From: Gammaproteobacteria bacterium
GTDB taxonomy: Bacteria; Pseudomonadota; Gammaproteobacteria; Pseudomonadales; Halieaceae
Reading direction: 5' to 3'
NCBI GenBank assembly: GCA_030431585.1
Contig: JAUIIQ010000002.1
Coordinates: 1-64,000 of the forward strand
DNA length: 64,000 nucleotides
The notes under the pieces are model-generated. The model was given only the letters and a program-made list of their open reading frames with translations, was not told the origin of the DNA and made no database searches. The translations under genes and the position numbers were made by a program. Shown here one piece after another: positions 9,667 to 19,382 of the stretch; the stretch's first letter is position 1, and each line of letters opens with the position of its first letter.

Positions 9667-10644
9667 ATGGAGCTATGCCTCACCTACGATATGCGGGCAC
9701 CTGAATTCGGTGCGCGGCGCAATAATTTGTACGATGCCGCCCTGGATCAGGCGGCCTGGGCGGATGAACTGGGTTTCGATCTGGTGGGCCTGGGCGAGCA
9801 CCACGGCAGCGAGGACGGCTACAACCCATCGCCTTTGGTTCTCGCCAGCGCGATGGCTGCGCGTACCCGCAATATCCGGCTGCGTACCTCGGTATTGCTC
9901 GCCCCGCTATACGATCTGCCGAAACTGGCGGAGGACGCGGCGGTAACCCAGATAATCTCCAATGGGCGCCTGTTGCTGGGCATCGGCGCCGGCTATCGGC
10001 CCAGCGAGTTTGAGACATTTGGCCGCGACCTCGGCGACCGATGGCGAGCCATGGGCGAAGCCTGCAACTTCCTGCGAATGGCCTGGCAGGGAGAGCCGTT
10101 CGAGTGGCAGGGTCGGCGCTGTCATATCACGCCTGCGCCGGAGCCTGTGGCACCGCCCATCCTGCTGGGGGGCAGCTCGAAGGCGGCGGCGCGCCGCGCG
10201 GCGCATATTGCTGACGGCTGGTTTCCGCCCCTGGACCCCCGCCTCTGGCAGCCCTATCGGGAAGAGCGCATCGCAATGGGTGAAGCTGATCCCGGGGCAT
10301 ATCCTGCGCAGGGCCCGATATTTCTCTGGGTAACGACCAGTCCGGAGCGCGATTGGGAGTGGATTTACCCCCACGTGGCGCACCAACTGGCCTCCTACAG
10401 CGCCTGGACAACAGAAGCGTTCGGGGAAGCGGCCGGGCCCTACGCCGGTAGCATGACCCTGGACACGGTTCGCCAGAGCCCTGCCTATAAAGTGCTGACA
10501 CCCGAAGCAGCCCTTGCGTTGTTCAGCGAGCTGGGCGACCACTGCGTGTGTTATCTCAACCCATTGCTCGCCGGTATAGACCCTGAGCGCGCCTGGAAGA
10601 TGTTACGGCTGTTCGAGCGCGAGGTGCTGCCGTACCTGCGGTGA
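9667..10644 (+). CDS. LLM-class flavin-dependent oxidoreductase
   Basis: MELCLTYDMRAPEFG...WADELGFDLVGLGEHHGSEDGYNPSPLVLASAMAARTRNIRLRT. Confidence 0.88.
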   Translation: MELCLTYDMRAPEFGARRNNLYDAALDQAAWADELGFDLVGLGEHHGSEDGYNPSPLVLASAMAARTRNIRLRTSVLLAPLYDLPKLAEDAAVTQIISNGRLLLGIGAGYRPSEFETFGRDLGDRWRAMGEACNFLRMAWQGEPFEWQGRRCHITPAPEPVAPPILLGGSSKAAARRAAHIADGWFPPLDPRLWQPYREERIAMGEADPGAYPAQGPIFLWVTTSPERDWEWIYPHVAHQLASYSAWTTEAFGEAAGPYAGSMTLDTVRQSPAYKVLTPEAALALFSELGDHCVCYLNPLLAGIDPERAWKMLRLFEREVLPYLR

Positions 10645-10661
10645 TGCCTCCTGGGCCGCGC

Positions 10662-12962
10662 TCACTGCTGTGAGTAATCGCACACTCCATCCGGGAAAAT
10701 AGCCTCCAGCCGGGTGCGCTGTTCTGCAGTGGGTGTCCAGTCGCCGTATAGCCCGTCCTCTATAGCCTGGGATACAGGCTGCAGTGCGCACTGGAAAACA
10801 TCGCCGGTGATGGGAGCACCAGCCACCATGCGAGAAGTGCTGTACACCGGGAACTGCTGGGTGCATGTGCCCGGTTCCGCGTCATTGAGAATACCATCCC
10901 ATACGTCGTCGCCAGAGGCGATGAGCTCACCGGCACTGTCGAAGCAGCTGTCTACCGCGTCCTCGGGCCGATTGTCGCCTACCGACGCATCCGGGTTGTT
11001 GCGGATGTTGGTCATCCACTCATCGATGACTGCAAAGGCCTGCATGGTGTTGTCAACGTTACCGTCCTCGCCGGGTGCAATGAACCAGATCACCTGGTTG
11101 CTGGCGTCACCGTCATGGTTGATCAGACGCTGGCGTGAGGCAAAGGACTGGTGGGTATTGTGCATGTCCAGCTGCTCCTCCAGGTAATGACGTACATCAA
11201 TCAGCGGAATCTCCACTTCGCCGCGGTTGACCATGCCGGAGTCGCGTGCCGCCGCAATGGCACCTTCGTCAGCACGGCGGCGGGGCGCGGGCATGTCGCC
11301 GCTGGCTACTGTGGCATTGCGCCAGCTCCAGGGGTCTATCTGGTCGGGATACAGCTCCTGGTCAAAATCAAGGGCGAAACAGAGGTCGATAATGAAGGGG
11401 CAGCCCTCCTGCACCATCTCCGGCTCCTGCACCCATGAGCCCACGTTGAAGTTGAGATCAAGGAATTCCTCCGGCGTGATATTGCCATCGCGCAGAGCCT
11501 GCAGGCCGTACTGTACGCCCACGTTGTCCCAGGTTGTGCGGGCAAAGCCATCTTCCGCACGGCCGTAGATGTTGATCAGGTCGGCAAAGTGCGTCCATTC
11601 CACTTCAGCCTGTTGTTCCGGGGTGATGCCCGGGGCTTCGCCAAAGTTGGGATTGAGCGCCAGTGGTGACAGGCCACGCCATGAGGCGGTGCACTCGCTG
11701 GAACCCGGGGGCACCCAGGGTGTCAGTCCGAAATTCACCACGTCGTTGGGCACCTGGTTGTTGGCATTGAGGCCTATCAGCCAGGTGCGGTTGTTCCAGT
11801 CGGCCCATTTTGAGTTGGGGTCGTCGCGCAGTTGCAGGTCAATCCAGCGCTCGATCAACTCGCAGTCACCGATATGAATCGTCTGGGTGACCATGTCTGG
11901 ATAGGAGTACTGGGGTACGCCGGCATCTATCAGCCCGGGGTGATTCTGGGCGTACACATATTGCTGGATGCCACCACCGGAGCCACCTACGCCAACGGTG
12001 TAGTCTGGCGCACCATAGGCGCTGACGAAGCGGTCCTTGACCATGATGGCGGTTTCACCACCCACCTGCAGGTTGTAGTGGGTGCCGGTTTTGGTGCCGG
12101 TGGAGTAGGCCACTGCATATCCCGCCGCCAGGCCGTCCACATACAGTGCGCGACGCTGACTGGGGTCGCCCTGGTAGTGGCCAATGGCCACGCCGCCCTG
12201 GAAGTAGTAGATCAGCCGCCTGTTCCAACTGGAGAGTTCCGGGGCGCCTTCGCCGTCATCATTCGGCGCGAGTACGGCGATGGAGTAGAGGAAGCGGTTG
12301 ATCGTGCCCCGCTCCCAACGAACGATGAAATCTACAGTTTCACCGTCGATGGTGGTGGTCTCTGCCATGTCAGCCGGCCGCTCCTGCCCGGGAGAGTAGT
12401 CTGCCCAGCCACCCCCGGTGTTGCGATACTTGTAGGTGACTACCGTTTCGATACTGCAGTCTTCATCGAGCACCGGCCCCAACTCCAGCCCGGCGCGATC
12501 ACCGTCAGTAGAGCAGAAGAAAGGTTGCTGCTGCTCGCCGGAGAAAATAGGTCCGGAAGAGGGATGGTTTGTGAGCACTAACTCAGCCTGTGGGGCTTGC
12601 CCACCGGTGCTATTCACCGTGATGATGTTCTCTCCCTGGCCCAGCCCTGACACCAGGCCCTCCAGCCTCATGTCGCCGCCCATGGTGCTGAAGCTGCTGC
12701 GCACGTCCACGCCATCCAGGGCGATCTCCACCTCTTCCGGCGCCAGGCCGTCGGGGAGTTCAACCGAGATTCTGGCATCACCGCCGCTGACCTGGTCGGG
12801 TGGGCTGGATAGCACCGCCAGCACGAATTCTCCAAGGGCCACATTGCCGCCACCTGCTTGCCGGTCGCTGCTGTCACTGCATGCGGCGATGGTCGTCAGT
12901 GCCAGGAGCAGAGTCAAAGACCGCAGGATAGATTGCATTCCATTGCTGTTACTTTTTTGCAT
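10662..12962 (-). CDS. DUF6351 family lipoprotein
   Basis: Lipobox LLALTTIAACS; IYYFQGGVAIGHYQGDPSQRRALYVDGLAAGYAVAYSTGTKTGTHYNL. Confidence 0.75.
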   Translation of the reverse strand: MQKSNSNGMQSILRSLTLLLALTTIAACSDSSDRQAGGGNVALGEFVLAVLSSPPDQVSGGDARISVELPDGLAPEEVEIALDGVDVRSSFSTMGGDMRLEGLVSGLGQGENIITVNSTGGQAPQAELVLTNHPSSGPIFSGEQQQPFFCSTDGDRAGLELGPVLDEDCSIETVVTYKYRNTGGGWADYSPGQERPADMAETTTIDGETVDFIVRWERGTINRFLYSIAVLAPNDDGEGAPELSSWNRRLIYYFQGGVAIGHYQGDPSQRRALYVDGLAAGYAVAYSTGTKTGTHYNLQVGGETAIMVKDRFVSAYGAPDYTVGVGGSGGGIQQYVYAQNHPGLIDAGVPQYSYPDMVTQTIHIGDCELIERWIDLQLRDDPNSKWADWNNRTWLIGLNANNQVPNDVVNFGLTPWVPPGSSECTASWRGLSPLALNPNFGEAPGITPEQQAEVEWTHFADLINIYGRAEDGFARTTWDNVGVQYGLQALRDGNITPEEFLDLNFNVGSWVQEPEMVQEGCPFIIDLCFALDFDQELYPDQIDPWSWRNATVASGDMPAPRRRADEGAIAAARDSGMVNRGEVEIPLIDVRHYLEEQLDMHNTHQSFASRQRLINHDGDASNQVIWFIAPGEDGNVDNTMQAFAVIDEWMTNIRNNPDASVGDNRPEDAVDSCFDSAGELIASGDDVWDGILNDAEPGTCTQQFPVYSTSRMVAGAPITGDVFQCALQPVSQAIEDGLYGDWTPTAEQRTRLEAIFPDGVCDYSQQ

Positions 12963-13219
12963 GGGTCAGTCTCGTTTTTTAGAAGTGTTGTGCGGAAATA
13001 ATAGATGGCAGTGCCATGATCGTCCAGATTGGCGCGTCATGGCAGGACATGTCGGGGGCGGGCAGGCAACTGCTCTCCTGCCCAAAGGTGGTGAGAAAAG
13101 TGCGGATCGCGCGGATAAAAAGTGCTGATAAATTAAAGCTATGCCCCTGGCTGTCGTAAAACCCCATAGAAGGTAATGAATCAGCGGAGAATGCTCCGCC
13201 CGGTAGAGCAATCAGGCAA

Positions 13220-14176
13220 ATGGCAAGCACGGCAACAGTCACGTGGCGGGGAGCCACATACAGCCTCCTGGAGGGTCATGTCAGCAATGACCGCGCAAGC
13301 GTGCTGCTGCAGCGGTTTATTGTCGGTCTTATTTTGCTGAACGGGGTGGCGGTGATTCTCGAATCCAACCACCAGTTGAATGCTTCTTACGGCTGGTTGT
13401 TCAGTTTGTTCGAGCTGTTCTCCGTGGCAATTTTTACCCTGGAATACCTGGGCAGAGTTTGGGTGGCGGTGGAGAGCGAAGGCTACGCGGACATGTCGCC
13501 CTGGCGCGCCCGGCTGCGCTACATCCTGTCGCCTATGGCATTGATAGACCTGCTCGCCATCGCGCCCTTCTACCTGGCTTTGTTCATTGCCATTGACCTG
13601 CGCTATCTGCGTTTCTTCCGGCTGTTAAGGTTGCTCAAACTGTCACACTACTTTGACGGGTTGCGCATATTCTCCGAGGTCATCCGGCGAGAGGCCACCG
13701 CCATAGCGGCGGCGTTGCTGACTATGCTGGTGTTGATCATTGTCTCCGCCTGCCTGATGTTCTCCGTGGAAAACGCTGCCCGGCCCGGGCATTTTGAGAG
13801 TATCACCCAGGCGATATGGTGGGCCGTGGTTACCCTGACCACGGTGGGCTATGGTGACATTACGCCCATAACCTTTGCAGGCAAGTTGTTGGCCATGGTG
13901 ATTATGATGCTGGGTATAGGCACCATGGCCTTGCCGGCCGGCATTCTGGCTGAGAGGTTCTCTGAGGAATTGAACAGCCGGCGTGAATATGTCAGCCGCC
14001 GCGTGGCGACTGCCTATCTTGACGGTGTATTTGACGATGATGAGGAAGAAGCCGTACGCAGACTGCAAAAGGAACTGGGTTTATCGCGCGAGATTGTGGA
14101 TCGCATGGTGTCCAGCCAGCGACACCTGGCCCGACAGACCCGGTTCTGTTCCCACTGCGGTGAGCGCGTCGAATGA
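13220..14176 (+). CDS. voltage-gated-type potassium channel (ion transporter)
   Basis: 6-TM layout with Arg-rich S4 (RYLRFFRLLRLLKLS) and selectivity filter TLTTVGYGDITP. Confidence 0.92.
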   Translation: MASTATVTWRGATYSLLEGHVSNDRASVLLQRFIVGLILLNGVAVILESNHQLNASYGWLFSLFELFSVAIFTLEYLGRVWVAVESEGYADMSPWRARLRYILSPMALIDLLAIAPFYLALFIAIDLRYLRFFRLLRLLKLSHYFDGLRIFSEVIRREATAIAAALLTMLVLIIVSACLMFSVENAARPGHFESITQAIWWAVVTLTTVGYGDITPITFAGKLLAMVIMMLGIGTMALPAGILAERFSEELNSRREYVSRRVATAYLDGVFDDDEEEAVRRLQKELGLSREIVDRMVSSQRHLARQTRFCSHCGERVE

Positions 14177-14275
14177 TATCGACTGCCCAGTAAGCGGGTG
14201 AGCCCTCCGCCCTGTTACGCGTATTTCCGCAACGGTGCTATGGTTAGCTGAAAACCCAAGCCCGGCGGAGACCTT

Positions 14276-17200
14276 ATGATCCATCCTCTTTTCAGGCGCC
14301 TTGCCTGTCTCGCGGCCCTGTTTGTCAGCCTTGGTGCCGTGGCAACACCTGCAGACCTCAACCAGTGGCGGGACTGGGTGCTGGAAAAGCACCAGAATGC
14401 CGATTGCCCCTGGATGTTCGATGGCGGGTCTGCCCGGGAATGCATCTGGCCCGGTCGTCTTGCACTTGAAATGCGCAGTCGGGGCATGAGTTTCAGCTTT
14501 GAGGTTGAAGTGTTTCAGCAGCAGGCCATGGTGCCGCTGCCGGGCAGTCATGGTTCCTGGCCGATGAGCCTGATGGTAAATGCTACGCGAGCCCCGGTGC
14601 TGGACAGGGAAGGCGTGCCTCACGTCCTGCTCGACAAGGGGCAACACATTATCCAGGGGCAGTTCCAGTGGAGCCGCAGGCCGTCCAGTCTTTCCATTCC
14701 CGATGCTATCGCGCTGGTAACGATGACCGAGCAGGGGCGTTCCACCAGCCCGGAGCGGCGAGGTGGTCGCATCGTGCTTGGTCGTGATGTCGCAGCAACG
14801 CCGGTAAAGCAGCGTAACGCGCTGGGTATAGAGGTATTTCGGAAATTGAGCGACGGCGTTCCGATGACCCTGGAGACGCGGGTTGTGCTTACAGTAAGCG
14901 GCGAACCCCGGGAAGTTGAGGTGGGTCGCCTTGCCTGGCCAGACACCGAGATTATGGCCATCAACTCGCCTTTGCCGGCGCGAATTGAAGATAACGGTAA
15001 TCTGCGGGTGCAACTGCTGGCGGGGCGACACACGGTTTTGGTCACCTCGCGGGGGCTGGGTGCGATCGAGGAATTTTCCACGCAGCGCGTCGCCGCACCC
15101 TGGCCTGAGTTCGAGTATCTCAGTTTTGCCGGCAACAGTGATCTACGCCAGGTAAAGTTCTCCGGCGCCCCGGGTATCGACACGTCACAGGTGCCGATTC
15201 CCGGTGAGTGGAAAGAGCTTCCCGCCTGGCGGCTCGACGGGGACACTACGCTGCGACTGACGACGGAGTTCCGGGGCGACCAGTCTCCCGCCGCCAACAG
15301 TCTGGCAGTCGACCGCAACCTGTGGCTGGACTTTGACGGCGCTGCGCTGACGGGCCTGGAGTCCGTTTCAGGTTCCATGCGGCGCGACTGGCGTCTCAAT
15401 GCCAGCACAGGCACGCGCCTCGGTAGTGCGCAGGTATCCGGACACCCGGTGCTGGTCACGACCCATGACGGTGCCGAGGGTGTGGAAATACGCAGCCCCG
15501 ATATCGCCCTGCAGGCAATCACCCGCATCGAGTCACCGTCGCGGTTTTCTGCGACAGGCTGGGACAGCCGGGTTGATCGCTTCAGCGCCACCTTGCATAT
15601 ACCACCGGGTTGGCGTGTGTTGCACGCTACCGGGGTGGATGGTGTGCGTGGCACCTGGTTAAGCGGGTGGGACTTGTGGGACATTTTTTTGCTGTTGATC
15701 ATTGTTGCAGCGACCCGCAAACTGATCAACGTGCGCGCCGCCGGGCTGGCACTGGCCGCCCTGCTGGTCGCTTACCATGAGCCGGGCATGCCCACCGGCT
15801 TGCTCGCTGTATTGCTGCTGTTGCTGCCGCTTTCAGCTATCGCCGGTGGAAGAATAAAGCGCAGTGTCAATGTGGCGGTTGTGCTGACTTGTGCAGGCCT
15901 GACCCTGGCGCTGGTGGCGTTTTCGATCAATAACTTTCGCCTGGCGATATTCCCGTCTCTGGAGCGCAACGCGGTAGGGCTTTATCACGCCGCCAGTACC
16001 AGCGCGGATAGCGCTGTTGCGGGCATGGCCTACGACCTCGTGGAAAGCCGGGAGATGGCCGCAGATGCCATGGTCCGCAAGCAGTCAATGGCGAGCGCAG
16101 CACCGCAACCCGCTCCCCCCCGGCTGGATGCCTATATGCTGGGCGAGAACGATCGCGTGCAGACCGGCCCCGGTGCTCCGACCTGGTTGTGGAACACGCT
16201 GAGCCTCAGTTCCAGTAGTCCCCTGCCGGAGGCAGCCGAGCTGTCGCTGCTCTACAGCCCGCCGTGGATGACGCGCCTGTGGCGAGTGCTGGCAACGCTG
16301 TTGGCAGTAGCCTACGGTGGGCTGTTGATGCGCGCAGTCCTCTCCAACTTGCGAAGCGGTGACGCCGACGATGCCGCTGGCCCGGACCCATCCGGGGGCA
16401 GCGCTGTTGTGCAGGGCGCTGTGGTCCTGGCGGTAATTGGCGGCCTTGCCGCGGCAAGCCTGCCGCAGGTCAGCTATGCCACACAATACCCGCCGGCTCG
16501 ACTGCTGGAGGAGTTGGAACAGCGCCTCATCAAGCCACCCGTCTGTGCGCCGCATTGTGTGTCGCTGGACCGGGGCGTTATCGAGACCACCAAAACAACA
16601 CTGAATATTGGTTTCAGCGCCTACGCGGCAGCCGATGTCATGCTTCAGTTGCCGACGCCGCGGGCAGGGTGGCGGGTGACGGATATTCTGCTTGATGGCA
16701 AAAGAAGTAGCGCCCTGAAGCAACACGGCGGTCATTTGGCGGTGCTCTTGCCCAGTGGTCATCACGTGGTCAGCGTTGTGGGTGAGTTGGCCGGGGATAT
16801 TGCCAGCGTGAGCCTGCCCGTCGCCATTCACAACCTCAGCGCAAGTAGTGAGCACTGGCAACTGAGCGGCCTGGTGGATGGCAGGGTGCCATCGGGCACC
16901 TTGTCTCTGCGCGCACTGGCTGCGAAGAGTGCGGCCCCCAGCGATACCCTTGCACCGGAGCCGGTTACGCCTTTTTTCAGCGTGCAGCGCGAGTTTTATC
17001 TGGGAACCCAGTGGCGGGTGACCACACGGGTAACCCGTCTGGCGCCCATGTCTGGCCCGGTTGCCCTGGATGTGCCCCTGCTGGAATTTGAGCGACCGCT
17101 GTCGGCGTCGGTCAGTTTCCGCGATAGTGTTGCCCGCCTGCAATTCAGTGATCGCCAGCGAGAGATTACCTGGGAGTCCAGCATGGAGCCGCTGGGCAGC

Positions 17201-18334
17201 CTGCAACTGGTCGCGGCCAATGGTGAGCACTATGTAGAAACCTGGCGTCTCTTGCCCTCAGCCCTATGGCGCGTAGACCACGAAGGTGTGCCGCCAGCGC
17301 GCGCGGCTTCTGGCCTGGGCAGCATGCAACCGTACTGGAAGCCATGGCCGGGAGAAACCGTCAGCCTGCGATTCGCCCGTCCGCAAGGTGTCGCCGGCCC
17401 GACGTTTACTGTAGAGCAGGCGAGCCTTGATTACCGGGCTGGCAGCGCGGTGCGGCAAACCACACTTGGCCTCAAGGTGAAGGCGAGTATTGGTCAGGAC
17501 TATCAGCTTAGCTTGCCGGGGGACGCGCGGGTGACCTCCCTCAGCCGCAACGGCGTCGGCTTGAACCTGCCTGAAGGAAACCAGATAAGCGTGGCCTTGC
17601 AGCCGGGCGAGCAGCAGATAGAGCTGGGGTTTGAGCAGGACGGTGCCTCTGGCTGGTTGAGCAAAACGCCACAGATAACGCTGCCAGGCGGCGCCAGCAA
17701 TATCACCCTCACCTACCATCTGCCACAGGATCGCTGGCCGCTGTACCTGACTGGCCCGGACATCGGCCCGGCGATGCTGTACTGGGGTGTGTTCTGCGTG
17801 ATCCTGCTGGGTGCGGTACTGCTCAGCCAACTCAGTAAGCGAATGTCCCTGGGTATACCCATCGGCGTAACCGGCTGGCTATTGCTTGGAATCGGTCTAT
17901 CCACCGTCAATGGATATGGCGTCCTGGTGCTCGCCGTGTTCTTTTTCACCCTGGCGTTCCGCCTTCGTGTAGATCCCTCATCGATGACACGCCTGCTATT
18001 CAACCTGTTACAGGTGGCCCTGGCGTTCTGGGCCATTATTACGCTGGTGACGCTGGTGTCGGCGATTCCAATGGGCTTGCTTTCCAGTCCAGACATGCTC
18101 GTATCGGGCAATAACAGCTGGTCTCACCTGTACAACTTTTTCCAGGACCGCGCCGGACCGGACAACTTCCCGACAGCAACAGTGGTCAGCGTCAACCTTG
18201 TGGTCTATCGCCTGGTCATGCTGGTCTGGTCACTGTGGTTGGCAAGCAGGCTTATCCGTTGGGTGGCCTGGGGCTGGAAGGCATTCACGGAGAAAGGTGT
18301 GTGGCTGTCGAAGAGAGAGGCATCTGTTGATTGA
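14276..18334 (+). CDS. large (1352 aa) uncharacterised envelope protein with signal peptide and internal TM segments
   Basis: Single continuous ORF with signal peptide, beta-rich regions and three hydrophobic TM blocks. No family recognised. Confidence 0.85.
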   Translation: MIHPLFRRLACLAALFVSLGAVATPADLNQWRDWVLEKHQNADCPWMFDGGSARECIWPGRLALEMRSRGMSFSFEVEVFQQQAMVPLPGSHGSWPMSLMVNATRAPVLDREGVPHVLLDKGQHIIQGQFQWSRRPSSLSIPDAIALVTMTEQGRSTSPERRGGRIVLGRDVAATPVKQRNALGIEVFRKLSDGVPMTLETRVVLTVSGEPREVEVGRLAWPDTEIMAINSPLPARIEDNGNLRVQLLAGRHTVLVTSRGLGAIEEFSTQRVAAPWPEFEYLSFAGNSDLRQVKFSGAPGIDTSQVPIPGEWKELPAWRLDGDTTLRLTTEFRGDQSPAANSLAVDRNLWLDFDGAALTGLESVSGSMRRDWRLNASTGTRLGSAQVSGHPVLVTTHDGAEGVEIRSPDIALQAITRIESPSRFSATGWDSRVDRFSATLHIPPGWRVLHATGVDGVRGTWLSGWDLWDIFLLLIIVAATRKLINVRAAGLALAALLVAYHEPGMPTGLLAVLLLLLPLSAIAGGRIKRSVNVAVVLTCAGLTLALVAFSINNFRLAIFPSLERNAVGLYHAASTSADSAVAGMAYDLVESREMAADAMVRKQSMASAAPQPAPPRLDAYMLGENDRVQTGPGAPTWLWNTLSLSSSSPLPEAAELSLLYSPPWMTRLWRVLATLLAVAYGGLLMRAVLSNLRSGDADDAAGPDPSGGSAVVQGAVVLAVIGGLAAASLPQVSYATQYPPARLLEELEQRLIKPPVCAPHCVSLDRGVIETTKTTLNIGFSAYAAADVMLQLPTPRAGWRVTDILLDGKRSSALKQHGGHLAVLLPSGHHVVSVVGELAGDIASVSLPVAIHNLSASSEHWQLSGLVDGRVPSGTLSLRALAAKSAAPSDTLAPEPVTPFFSVQREFYLGTQWRVTTRVTRLAPMSGPVALDVPLLEFERPLSASVSFRDSVARLQFSDRQREITWESSMEPLGSLQLVAANGEHYVETWRLLPSALWRVDHEGVPPARAASGLGSMQPYWKPWPGETVSLRFARPQGVAGPTFTVEQASLDYRAGSAVRQTTLGLKVKASIGQDYQLSLPGDARVTSLSRNGVGLNLPEGNQISVALQPGEQQIELGFEQDGASGWLSKTPQITLPGGASNITLTYHLPQDRWPLYLTGPDIGPAMLYWGVFCVILLGAVLLSQLSKRMSLGIPIGVTGWLLLGIGLSTVNGYGVLVLAVFFFTLAFRLRVDPSSMTRLLFNLLQVALAFWAIITLVTLVSAIPMGLLSSPDMLVSGNNSWSHLYNFFQDRAGPDNFPTATVVSVNLVVYRLVMLVWSLWLASRLIRWVAWGWKAFTEKGVWLSKREASVD

Positions 18335-18337
18335 GTT

Positions 18338-19216
18338 TCACTGCTGCTGTTGCAGAAAATCAAGGATGTCCCTGCGCACCTCGTTGTGCTGGCCGAAAAC
18401 GCGCGACAGGGCCAGCACCATATTGGCGTGACTGCGGCCGGGGTAGAGATGCTGTTTCGCATTTACCCCCAGGTATTCGGCTTTGTCGTAAAACTTTTGC
18501 GTATGCAGTGGCAGCACCGTGCTGTCGTCTTCGCCGTGCAGCAGTAGCATTGGCGGTGCATTTGCGGAGAGAAAGTGCAGTGGTTGCATCTCGCTGTAAT
18601 CGTCCAGGTTGCCGAAGATGTCGCGGTAACGCTGTTCCTGAGGGAGGTAAGCGTAGGGGCCGGCCAGCCCGATAAAGGCATCGATACGTTGCACCGGGAA
18701 CTGGTGGGCGGCGAGGTAGCGAGGGTCGGTTATCAGCAGGGCGCCTGTGTGCGCGCCGGCAGAGTGGCCCATGAGCACCAGACGTTCTGTGTGTTCAAAA
18801 CGTGCGCCGTTACCCGCCAGCCATTCAATTGCCAGGGCGATGTCGGTCACGAAATCGGGGAATGTCGCATGGGGAAATTTAACGTAGTCGACGATGGCGA
18901 CAGTGTAACCCTCGGAAGCCAGCGCATCTGCAACGAAGTAGTAGCCTTCCTTGCTGCCCGATGTCCAGTCTCCCCCATAGACAAAAACAACCAGCGCCTG
19001 TTTGATTTCAGTACTGTGACCCGGCAGGTACAAATCCAGTTTCTGATGCTCTTTGCTGCCATAGCGCAAGTCCGGTTCAGCCACTATGTCGCTCATGAGA
19101 TACGAAGGCACATTGACCGCACGCAGCCCCACCTCGGTGCAGGCAGAGAGTATCGAACTCAGCATAAGGACTCCCGTGCGCACAATGCGCTGTAAAGAAA
19201 CGCGTGACATGCTCAA
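18338..19216 (-). CDS. alpha/beta hydrolase (carboxylesterase-type), lipoprotein-like
   Basis: LSSILSACTE lipobox-like, VVFVYGGDWTSGSKEGY, VLMGHSAGAHTGALL nucleophile elbow, LLLHGEDDSTV. Confidence 0.88.
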   Translation of the reverse strand: MSMSRVSLQRIVRTGVLMLSSILSACTEVGLRAVNVPSYLMSDIVAEPDLRYGSKEHQKLDLYLPGHSTEIKQALVVFVYGGDWTSGSKEGYYFVADALASEGYTVAIVDYVKFPHATFPDFVTDIALAIEWLAGNGARFEHTERLVLMGHSAGAHTGALLITDPRYLAAHQFPVQRIDAFIGLAGPYAYLPQEQRYRDIFGNLDDYSEMQPLHFLSANAPPMLLLHGEDDSTVLPLHTQKFYDKAEYLGVNAKQHLYPGRSHANMVLALSRVFGQHNEVRRDILDFLQQQQ

Positions 19217-19333
19217 GTCCTCCGGACGGTAAACAGATAACGCAAAGAAGCAGTTACGTTAGCGGAGCACAAACCGATTACCGTTGACGGGACAGGCTGC
19301 TGTGTTCCCGCGTGGCACAGGCAGCGGAAGGGG

Positions 19334-19368
19334 CTTGCTGGCGCTGAAACCTGTTCAGCGCCGGCAAG
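19334..19368 (-). terminator. hairpin downstream of the surE-like gene
   Basis: cttgctggcgctgaa / ttcagcgccggcaag, 15-bp stem with one wobble and a 5-nt loop, just after the stop at 19383. T-tract is weak. Confidence 0.5.
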
Positions 19369-19382
19369 ATCTGTCGTTGATG

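Noticed and set aside
16085-17230. 381-aa minus-strand ORF (also 14081..15031 and 14620..15729)
   Set aside because: Antisense shadows of the 1352-aa gene; low-complexity composition, no upstream RBS logic.
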